Assembly: GCF_004343035.1 (NCBI RefSeq) | Contig: NZ_SMCQ01000004.1 | Coordinates: 1 to 64,000 of the forward strand | From: Longibaculum muris | GTDB taxonomy: Bacteria; Bacillota_I; Bacilli_A; Erysipelotrichales; Coprobacillaceae | Direction: 5' to 3' | Length of the DNA: 64,000 nt | In this document: one piece after another, positions 28,083 through 35,288 of the stretch | Numbering within the stretch: position 1 is the first letter of the stretch | How the letters are laid out: each line of letters starts with the position of its first letter | Notes under the pieces: model-generated | Seen by the model: only the letters and a program-made list of their open reading frames with translations | Databases searched by the model: none | What the model was told of the DNA's origin: nothing | Translations under genes and position numbers: made by a program

Positions 28083-28564
28083 GCTTTATACTCCTCTATT
28101 CCAACTTCTAAAATAACCAAGAAAATCCCTATTGTAATAGCCATATCCGCAACATTAAAAATAGGAAAATCATAACCAAAAATAATAAAATCAATAAAAT
28201 CTCTCACATATCCAAAAACAACACGATCAATTAAATTGCCAATCATTCCACAAAAAACCAGAACCAAACCAAAACGTGTTATCTTTTGATAAGTTTCAGA
28301 TTGCAAGAAAAAATAAACAATGCCAATCGTAGCTACGATAGAAACAATAAAAAATAAATTCATTTTACCTGAGAAAATACCCCAAGCTCCACCATCATTA
28401 TGAGAATATGTAAAATAGAAAAAATTATCAATAATTGAATAACTTCCTCCTAATGCTAAAGTATGATCAACAATTAACTTTGTCACTTGATCACCCACAA
28501 CAATCACAATAAATGTTAATAAATACATGAATAAATTCTTGTATGTTAAACCTAATTTTTTCAC
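28055..28564 (-). CDS. lspA: Lipoprotein signal peptidase II
   Basis: About 169 residues, four membrane helices. The two catalytic Asp are in GNLIDRVVFGYVRDFIDF and FNVADMAITIG, and the segment HNDGGAWGIF is the conserved N-site. It cleaves signal peptides of lipoproteins such as the BMP protein of this window. AAGGTG stands six bases before a GTG at 28564; the ATG at 28570 sits directly on that site, so the GTG is preferred. Confidence 0.94.
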   Translation of the reverse strand: MKKLGLTYKNLFMYLLTFIVIVVGDQVTKLIVDHTLALGGSYSIIDNFFYFTYSHNDGGAWGIFSGKMNLFFIVSIVATIGIVYFFLQSETYQKITRFGLVLVFCGMIGNLIDRVVFGYVRDFIDFIIFGYDFPIFNVADMAITIGIFLVILEVGIEEYKAWKISKSQL

Positions 28565-28614
28565 TTTCATCACCTTTTCCTATTATAACAACTTTCCTAC
28601 ACATTGCAAAGAAA

Positions 28615-28635
28615 AAAAGCACATTGTGTGCTTTT
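28615..28635 (-). terminator. Terminator of the first hemolysin III gene
   Basis: A 9-bp stem with a 3-nt loop, overlapping the stop codon and followed on the minus strand by TTTTTTTCTTTG. Confidence 0.8.
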
Positions 28636-29284
28636 ATAAAATAAAGAGAATAATTGCAAAATAATGCAACAATGAACCTAACATCACAAAGATATGAAAT
28701 AATTCATGAAAACCAAATGCTTCACTTATATTAGGCTTTTTAAAGATATAGATAAAAGCTCCAATAGAATAAGCAATTCCCCCTGCAGCAATCATCATTA
28801 AACAATTCATCGGAATTCCCTGGAACGAATGAAAATCAAAGACAATTGCCCAACCTAAAATCAAATAAATCGCTGTCGCAATACTTCGAGGTGCATTTAA
28901 CCAACAAATCTTAATAATAATTCCTAAAATGGCTACACTCCATAAAATTCCAAGAAAATAATAAACATGGGGAATACTCATACAATAAACTGCAACTGGT
29001 GTATAAGTACCAACAATTAAAATATATATCATGGAATGATCTAATTTTCTTAAAATAGTCTTAATCTTTTGACTTCCCTTAAAAAAATGATAAATACTGC
29101 TTGCACTATATAATGCAATTAATGAAATACCAAAAACAATCGCAGCAATCATTAAACTTGAATCTGTTTGATTCTTAATTCCAATGACAATCATCACCAA
29201 TAATCCAAGCAATGATAAACATGCTCCAATAAAATGGGTTTCACTACTAATCGGGTCCATTGCTTTTGCAAATAACTTGTTCAT
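28634..29284 (-). CDS. Hemolysin III/YqfA (PAQR) family protein, copy 1
   Basis: 216 residues, seven membrane helices, with the conserved metal-site residues of the PAQR family: ETHFIGA in helix 1, SSIYHFF, KLDHSMIYILI and C-terminal FHIFVMLGSLLHYF. Bacterial members affect membrane energy balance and fluidity; the pore-forming name is historical. It diverges from the DUF1836 gene. A paralogue of equal length follows at 31,227. Confidence 0.88.
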   Translation of the reverse strand: MNKLFAKAMDPISSETHFIGACLSLLGLLVMIVIGIKNQTDSSLMIAAIVFGISLIALYSASSIYHFFKGSQKIKTILRKLDHSMIYILIVGTYTPVAVYCMSIPHVYYFLGILWSVAILGIIIKICWLNAPRSIATAIYLILGWAIVFDFHSFQGIPMNCLMMIAAGGIAYSIGAFIYIFKKPNISEAFGFHELFHIFVMLGSLLHYFAIILFIL

Positions 29285-29304
29285 ATTACCAACTCCTTTT
29301 TATG

Positions 29305-29324
29305 TAGTATTAATAACTACTTTA
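29305..29324. promoter_or_regulatory. Imperfect palindrome upstream of hemolysin III copy 1
   Basis: The stretch GTAGTATTAATAACTAC is an imperfect inverted repeat in the AT-rich spacer about 20 bases before the hemolysin III start and between two divergent genes. It could be an operator; the neighbouring DUF1836 protein is a candidate binder. Speculative. Confidence 0.3.
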
Positions 29325-29412
29325 TATATTTATTATATTTATTTTTTATCAAATGTCAACGAGATGTTGTTATTTTGTAAAAAATCATGTATGATATGAA
29401 TGAGGTGACATT

Positions 29413-29964
29413 ATGAACAGTGAAACATTTAATGAAATATTGAAAGACGTAGAACAAATGAGTGACTTAAAATCAGAAGATATTCCTGCTTTAGATTTAT
29501 ATATGGATCAAATCATGACTTTATTTGATATCCATTTAGCAGATAACAAAAGATATGATGATGATAAACTTTTAACCAAGACAATGATTAATAATTATTC
29601 CAAAGAAGGTCTGTTAAAACCTATCAAAGGAAAGAAATATTCTAAAGATCATATATTACAGATGTTATTGATTTATTCACTTAAAAATACAATATCCATT
29701 CAAGAAATAAAAAAAGTCTTACAACCTTATCACGATCAAACTGAAAAAATCGAACCCATTTATAACGAATTTTTAAATACAAAAAAAGAACTTTCACATT
29801 ATGTAACAAGTTCAATGCAAAAGTTTATTGAAGAAAAAAATCTAGATTTAAATAATCCAGATCAATTAACAATGTTATTGTTATTCATTTGTGCTTTAAG
29901 TAATCAATATAAAATGCTTGCTGAAAAAATACTTGATACATTTTATCCAGATGAAAAAGAATAG
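29413..29964 (+). CDS. DUF1836-domain putative regulator
   Basis: 183 residues, soluble, largely helical. The N-terminal half looks like a MerR/DUF1836-type winged helix (TKTMINNYSKEGLLKPIKGKKYSKDHI), and the rest is a helical bundle. DUF1836 proteins are presumed transcription regulators without known ligand. It is transcribed away from hemolysin III copy 1, with GAGGTG before the ATG and a terminator after the stop. Confidence 0.8.
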   Translation: MNSETFNEILKDVEQMSDLKSEDIPALDLYMDQIMTLFDIHLADNKRYDDDKLLTKTMINNYSKEGLLKPIKGKKYSKDHILQMLLIYSLKNTISIQEIKKVLQPYHDQTEKIEPIYNEFLNTKKELSHYVTSSMQKFIEEKNLDLNNPDQLTMLLLFICALSNQYKMLAEKILDTFYPDEKE

Positions 29965-29988
29965 TCATAAAAACTATTCTTTTTCTTT
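29956..29988 (+). terminator. Terminator of the DUF1836 gene
   Basis: A stem of 7-10 bp with a 7-nt loop followed by TTTTTCTTTT. Its 3' half lies within the end of the convergent 410-residue gene. Confidence 0.75.
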
Positions 29989-31206
29989 TAAGATAACCAA
30001 AATATCATATTGTTTTTCAATTTCTTTTTTTATATTTTTCATCATTTTTGTAGTACTATTATAATATTGTTTTCTTACAACATATTCTCCTAAAAAATCC
30101 ATGATTTCTTCATCTTTTAAAGGAAATTGATATTGTTGATAATATTGCATATCTTCAACCTGTTCTTTTTTTAAAGTATCAAAACCAATCAATGGATTTA
30201 ACATTTTACAACCATATGCAACATATTCAATCATGATTGTTTTCACATCAAAATCAAGCTGTTTGATCATTTGATGAAGATAATTTAATATCTCATTTTG
30301 ATAGACAGCTTTAGCTTCTTGATAGCTCCATGGGGTTTGATTCTTTAAATAAATTAAATGACAAAAATAAATGTCATTATCAATATTGACTTCAAAACAT
30401 TCTGTAGAATTCATATCTTCATTTAGAATATTAGCATAAGTTATATTCATTGATGAATGTTTAATTGTTTTTCTTTTTGTTGTTTGATAATTATTTAAAT
30501 CAATCCATGATTTTGTATTATAACAATAAAGGTAATTGGGTTGTTTTTGACGCCATAGACAAAAACAGCCTAAAACATTCTTTCCATCTTTAATCAATAT
30601 CCATTGATCAAATTTATTAGTAATGAAAGCCAGATTATCATGTATCCATTGATAAATTTCAATATGTATTCCACCCAAGACAAAGTTAAAAATAAACAGT
30701 GGTCGATTTTTTTCATCCTTACGATAAATTTCATAAATATCTATGTTTTTTAAGTTATATTCTTCAATTTCGTGACTCCATTTTTGAATAAAGTCACTAG
30801 ATAGATAGGATTTTATATACCAATCACCAAGACAATAAGTGATTTCATTCATTGTAACATAATAATTAAGAATATTAAGTTTTCCCTGTTCATCACGAAT
30901 GCCACTATACAAGATTTGATTTTTATCATTAAACCCATATTCCGTATGGTCTTTTTGTTTTGAAAGCTTTCCCCTTTTAACATTAGAGATATATGGTGTC
31001 ATCTCGCTTGGATTAGCCGGCGATAAAAAATTTCCTGATTTCATATATCTTACATAAGCTGGCGAAAGATATTCATCTAAATGGGTAATGATATACTCAA
31101 CCAACATCCAGATTGTTTCTTTTTTCCAAATTTTAACCAGTTTTTCTTCCTCTTGACTTTGTTGATACATTTTTTCAATCTTTTTTGTTATATCTTGTAG
31201 ATCCAT
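29974..31206 (-). CDS. Hypothetical protein, 410 residues
   Basis: A soluble protein rich in Tyr, Trp, Asn and Lys, without signal peptide or membrane helix. It starts with a short coiled-coil segment (residues 5-25) and ends in a basic helix. No domain recognised; there are no clustered His/Asp/Cys that would suggest an enzyme. GAAGGAAGGG upstream of the ATG supports the start. It lies between hemolysin III copy 2 and the DUF1836 gene and may be in one transcript with copy 2 (20-base gap). Its composition resembles the host chromosome, so it is not an obvious import. Confidence 0.7.
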   Translation of the reverse strand: MDLQDITKKIEKMYQQSQEEEKLVKIWKKETIWMLVEYIITHLDEYLSPAYVRYMKSGNFLSPANPSEMTPYISNVKRGKLSKQKDHTEYGFNDKNQILYSGIRDEQGKLNILNYYVTMNEITYCLGDWYIKSYLSSDFIQKWSHEIEEYNLKNIDIYEIYRKDEKNRPLFIFNFVLGGIHIEIYQWIHDNLAFITNKFDQWILIKDGKNVLGCFCLWRQKQPNYLYCYNTKSWIDLNNYQTTKRKTIKHSSMNITYANILNEDMNSTECFEVNIDNDIYFCHLIYLKNQTPWSYQEAKAVYQNEILNYLHQMIKQLDFDVKTIMIEYVAYGCKMLNPLIGFDTLKKEQVEDMQYYQQYQFPLKDEEIMDFLGEYVVRKQYYNSTTKMMKNIKKEIEKQYDILVILKEKE

Positions 31207-31226
31207 AATAAGTCCCTTCCTTCCAA

Positions 31227-31877
31227 TTACATAAAAAAGACAATTGCAATAAAATGTAAAATACTAGCGACATTGATAAATAGATGCCAAACAAAATGAA
31301 AATATTTTTTATGTTTTGAATAGAAAAAGACACCTGCTGAATACATGACTCCTCCAGCAACAATCAAAGCAAGAAATAATAAAGAAGCATGATGCCACAA
31401 AGCGGGAATGAAAAAAACTGCAGTCCATCCCATGACTAAATAAATCGTTGTTGATAAGATAGGATATGATTTTTCAGAAATGGACTTGAGCAGAATTCCA
31501 GCAATCACAGCTCCCCATTCCAAAACCAAAATCAAGATACCTAACCAGCCTTTTACAACGCATAAGGCAATAGGTGTATAACTTCCTGCGATGGCTAAGT
31601 AAATACAAATATGATCAAGTTTTCTAAAGACATATTTTTGTTGGGTTTCATAAGCCATACTATGATAAATTGTTGAAATTAAAAACATTAAAAATAAACA
31701 AATCACAAAAATAGAAACACCAATTGCTCGCGTTACACCACCAATTATATAAGAATAAACAGCACTAAAAGGTAATAAACATAAACATGCTAAGGCCATG
31801 ACTCCATGACTAATTGCATTTGAAACTTCTTCGCCAAATGTTAAATGTAACATATCACGCATTGTTTTTTCTTCCAT
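31227..31877 (-). CDS. Hemolysin III/YqfA (PAQR) family protein, copy 2
   Basis: 216 residues and seven membrane helices like copy 1, with VSNAISHGVMA, STIYHSM, KLDHICIYLAI and the C-terminal FHFVWHLFINVASILHF carrying the family's His residues. By eye the two copies share the pattern but not the wording, so the duplication is old. GGGGGA precedes the ATG. Confidence 0.88.
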   Translation of the reverse strand: MEEKTMRDMLHLTFGEEVSNAISHGVMALACLCLLPFSAVYSYIIGGVTRAIGVSIFVICLFLMFLISTIYHSMAYETQQKYVFRKLDHICIYLAIAGSYTPIALCVVKGWLGILILVLEWGAVIAGILLKSISEKSYPILSTTIYLVMGWTAVFFIPALWHHASLLFLALIVAGGVMYSAGVFFYSKHKKYFHFVWHLFINVASILHFIAIVFFM

Positions 31878-31894
31878 TTTCTATTCCCCCTACT

Positions 31895-33655
31895 CTATTC
31901 AAGAATTCCTAATTGTTTTAATAAGAATTGACCATTTGTAGACTTAGATGGCCCTTTTTTAATCTGATAATCAAAATAGATTTGTCCATCTTGATAATAT
32001 TCATCAAAATGATAATTCATTTGTTGGATACGACTTAATTCTAAATCATGGGTAGTTAAAAAAGTATAACTATATGGTAAAGATAATTTTTCAATTGTTG
32101 CTTTTGCTCCAGCAATACGATCCAATGAATTTGTTCCTTTAAATATTTCATCAATTAAACAAAGCATTGGTTCTTTTTTCTTGGCATACTGAATCATATC
32201 TTTAATTCGTAGCAGTTCTCCATAAAAAGTAGAAACGCCTTCTTCTACATTATCTTTAACCCGCATCGACGTCATTATATGCAGACATGAACATTGTAAT
32301 GACTCACCAAACACATAACCCCCTGCATAAGCTAAAATTAAATTCAGACCAATTGTTCGCATAAAAGTTGTTTTTCCAGACATATTAGATCCCGTAATAA
32401 TGCACAATGGTTTTTCCATTGAAAAATCATTACCAACAACTTGTTTTTGATCAATCAATGGATGACATAATTCTTGAAAAGAAAGTGTTTTTTCTTCAGT
32501 GATTTGTGGTAAAGTTACTTTAAAATCATCAATTTTTAATACACTTAAACTCATTAATGCTTCAATTTCTGCTAAACCATCAAACCAACAGGCAACCAAT
32601 TGCCCATATTCATTCAACCATTTCGCATATTGATTTCTTAGATAAAAATCAAACAACCCTAAACCATTAAGAAAAAGAAAAGCAAAAATATTATGACGAT
32701 AAATAACCCGTTGAGCAAGTTTAGATAATTCTAAAATACCTTCTACTGCTTTCCCTTCAATACACATTTTATTTTTTAAATAACGAAGATATTCACAATG
32801 ATATTCACAATTGTGAATATGTGCATAACATTGTGCATAACTTTCTAAACCTTGAGATAAATCTTCTATTTGAGCAAATAATTCTTGATGTTTTTTAAGA
32901 TTTAAAATAACAAAGCCTAATTGAAAAACAACTCCAACTTCAAATAAAACTTGAGAATAAGGTGTACCAATTTGAAAACAAAGACCTAATAGACCCAGAA
33001 TTGTTAAAAAAGAAACAATAAAGATAGCAGGTGTTATAGTTGATACTTTTTGTTGATGCACAAGAGCAATCCATTGATCGATTGTTTTTGTTTTCTTTGT
33101 TGGAATCAAATATCCTAAAGTTTCTAATTGAAAAACAAAATCTTCATTTTCAGCAAGTTCTTTAACTGCTGCCTGTCTTTGTAATATCTCATCTCTTTGA
33201 CTATCTTTGATAAGTAATTCAGCCAAACGTTTTTGACCTTTTTGACTAAAAGCAATATTTATCATTTGAAACAAAGAATTCTTTGAAAAAACATCTAAAT
33301 CTAAAGACTTATAATCCTTTTCATCCAAATACTCATCTCCAGTATGAAGAAACTCTCGCCATCTTCCTGCGATTCTATCAAGATGCTTTTGATAAACTTT
33401 CTCTGTTGCCTTTAATTGTTGATATTCATTTTTAATTCGATTATGAATAACTACCAAAATAACAAATAAAATCAAACTCATAAGACTCATGATATAAAGC
33501 CATGTTATTGTTTGAAAATAAGCAATCAATAAGGATAATATTGCAATAAACATACAAATGAAACGAATAATTGCTAGTTGATTAGATTGCTGATGATGAT
33601 GTTTACATTCTTGTTGGGTTTGTTGATATACTTTTTCAAACTGTTCCTTTGTCAT
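31895..33655 (-). CDS. Membrane-anchored MutS-like ATPase
   Basis: 586 residues. The N-terminus has two membrane helices (about 27-70) followed by a charged helix, a second hydrophobic pair (about 205-255) and a C-terminal MutS-type ATPase: Walker A ITGSNMSGKTTFMRT (near 427) and LIDEIFKGTNSLDR as Walker B. It lacks the mismatch-recognition and Smr domains. This family is widespread in Firmicutes and Bacteroidetes, but its role is unknown; a DNA- or membrane-linked clamp function is speculation. It overlaps the GNAT gene upstream by 20 bases. Confidence 0.85.
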   Translation of the reverse strand: MTKEQFEKVYQQTQQECKHHHQQSNQLAIIRFICMFIAILSLLIAYFQTITWLYIMSLMSLILFVILVVIHNRIKNEYQQLKATEKVYQKHLDRIAGRWREFLHTGDEYLDEKDYKSLDLDVFSKNSLFQMINIAFSQKGQKRLAELLIKDSQRDEILQRQAAVKELAENEDFVFQLETLGYLIPTKKTKTIDQWIALVHQQKVSTITPAIFIVSFLTILGLLGLCFQIGTPYSQVLFEVGVVFQLGFVILNLKKHQELFAQIEDLSQGLESYAQCYAHIHNCEYHCEYLRYLKNKMCIEGKAVEGILELSKLAQRVIYRHNIFAFLFLNGLGLFDFYLRNQYAKWLNEYGQLVACWFDGLAEIEALMSLSVLKIDDFKVTLPQITEEKTLSFQELCHPLIDQKQVVGNDFSMEKPLCIITGSNMSGKTTFMRTIGLNLILAYAGGYVFGESLQCSCLHIMTSMRVKDNVEEGVSTFYGELLRIKDMIQYAKKKEPMLCLIDEIFKGTNSLDRIAGAKATIEKLSLPYSYTFLTTHDLELSRIQQMNYHFDEYYQDGQIYFDYQIKKGPSKSTNGQFLLKQLGILE

Positions 33656-34139
33656 TTGATTTCTTCCTTTCTAAAACAATAATTTCTCTTTTTGGTGGGC
33701 AAGTATGATCAATTTCATAAAATCCAAGGTGTTTCCAAAAAGCTAAACCTTTAGGAGTATTCTTTAAACAGCCAAGTTGAATCAAAGAGATATCTGAAAT
33801 CATTTCTAATAAATCCAAAAAGATTTGTTGTCCATAATGTTTTCTTTGATCACTTTCATTCACTAAAAATAAACCTATCCATAAACAGTGATCATCATGA
33901 ATACAACTATAACGATAACCTTTCATACAATCAACATATCCTATCATACGTTGATTTTCAAAAACTTTATAATAATAATGTTCATGATTTTCAAACCCTG
34001 GTGGTGGTAACATATCATCCACTACATCTTGAAAGCTTAATGATTCATTTTTTTCAATATGAAAAAAATATTCTTTTTGTTGTAAATAAAATAAATAAAG
34101 TTGTTGATCAACTTCTTGTATTCTTATATATTCTAACAT
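33636..34139 (-). CDS. GNAT-family N-acetyltransferase
   Basis: 167 residues with a GNAT fold: RMIGYVDCMKGY as the central strand, the acetyl-CoA loop in DQRKHYGQQIFLDLLEMI and the C-terminal LAFWKHLGFYEID. The substrate is unknown. GAGGAG precedes the ATG. The overlap with the MutS-like gene indicates a two-gene operon. Confidence 0.85.
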   Translation of the reverse strand: MLEYIRIQEVDQQLYLFYLQQKEYFFHIEKNESLSFQDVVDDMLPPPGFENHEHYYYKVFENQRMIGYVDCMKGYRYSCIHDDHCLWIGLFLVNESDQRKHYGQQIFLDLLEMISDISLIQLGCLKNTPKGLAFWKHLGFYEIDHTCPPKREIIVLERKKSNDKGTV

Positions 34140-34330
34140 TTTATATCTCCTCTATGTTTCTATGACTATGTTCTTATTTTACACGTTTTTTATAAGAAAA
34201 GATAGAATCTTTATAAGACTTCATCTTATGTAAGGCTATTTTCTTTATATTATAACAACATAAACAAAAAGAATTTTATCAATTTATAAATGATTTTCTC
34301 TTTATTTCAAATATAATAAACAAAAGAAAA

Positions 34331-34348
34331 ACACGATTTTCATCGTGT
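34331..34348 (-). terminator. uppP terminator
   Basis: A 7-bp stem with a 4-nt loop directly after the uppP stop, followed by TTTTTCTTTTG on the minus strand. Confidence 0.75.
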
Positions 34349-35200
34349 CTATCCAATAAACATAAAATATGCTAACACTAAAATACCTAAAACAATACGA
34401 TACCATCCAAAGACTTTAAAGTCATGTTTTTTAATATACCCCATTAAAAATTGAATAACCAATATAGAAACAACAAAAGCCACAATCATTCCAATAATCA
34501 ATAAGATAGCTTCTTGAGCTGTAAAGACCAAACCAAATTTTACTAACTTTAATAAAGATGCTCCAAACATAACTGGAATTGCTAAAAAGAAAGTAAATTC
34601 AGCAGCAACTGTTCTTGAAACCCCTAAAAGTAACGCCCCAACAATTGTTGCACCAGAGCGTGATGTTCCAGGGAAGATAGCAGCTATTAATTGAAAGATT
34701 CCAATTAAGAAAGCTGTATTAAAAGTGATATCTGTTAAAGTATTGATTTTAGAATAACTCCCTTTATTTCTATTTTCAATAATAATAAAGGCAATCCCAA
34801 AGACAATTAAAGCAATGGCAACTGTTTGATAGTTATAAAACAATGCTTCTAATTGTTCATCAAATAAAATACCTACAATAGCCGCTGGAACACAAGCAAC
34901 TAAAATCTTAAACCAAAGAATAATCTTATCCATTTTTACATAAGATAGGATGCCTGTCGTTGTCATAGGTTGTTTATTATTTTTACGTCCAAAAGGAAAG
35001 AAATCATTCCAAAACAAAACAACAACTGCTAAAATAGCTCCCAATTGAATAACAACTTGAAACATACTATAAAATTCACTACTAACATCTAATTTTATAA
35101 ATTCATCTAATAAAATCATATGTCCAGTACTACTAATTGGTAACCATTCAGTAATTCCTTCGACTATTCCAAATAAAATAACTTTTAATATTTCAATCAT
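34349..35200 (-). CDS. uppP: Undecaprenyl-diphosphatase UppP/BacA
   Basis: 283 residues, about eight membrane helices, with both signature loops: EGITEWLPISSTGHMIL at the N-terminus and PGTSRSGATIVGALLLG near 180. It removes a phosphate from undecaprenyl diphosphate to recycle the cell-wall lipid carrier and gives bacitracin tolerance. GGAGG lies before the ATG. A perfect 16-bp palindrome lies about 25 bases upstream. Confidence 0.95.
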   Translation of the reverse strand: MIEILKVILFGIVEGITEWLPISSTGHMILLDEFIKLDVSSEFYSMFQVVIQLGAILAVVVLFWNDFFPFGRKNNKQPMTTTGILSYVKMDKIILWFKILVACVPAAIVGILFDEQLEALFYNYQTVAIALIVFGIAFIIIENRNKGSYSKINTLTDITFNTAFLIGIFQLIAAIFPGTSRSGATIVGALLLGVSRTVAAEFTFFLAIPVMFGASLLKLVKFGLVFTAQEAILLIIGMIVAFVVSILVIQFLMGYIKKHDFKVFGWYRIVLGILVLAYFMFIG

Positions 35201-35223
35201 ATTTTAACCTCCGATTGATTTTT

Positions 35224-35239
35224 GTAATACTTGTATTAC
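35224..35239. promoter_or_regulatory. Perfect palindrome upstream of uppP, candidate operator
   Basis: GTAATACTTGTATTAC is a perfect inverted repeat (7 + 2 + 7) lying between a possible -10 (TATAGT on the minus strand) and the uppP ribosome site. Its place suits a repressor site. No regulator gene is adjacent. Confidence 0.4.
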
Positions 35240-35288
35240 TATATAACAAATTCCATTTTATGTATAGAACTTTTTAAAAAATCCTTGA

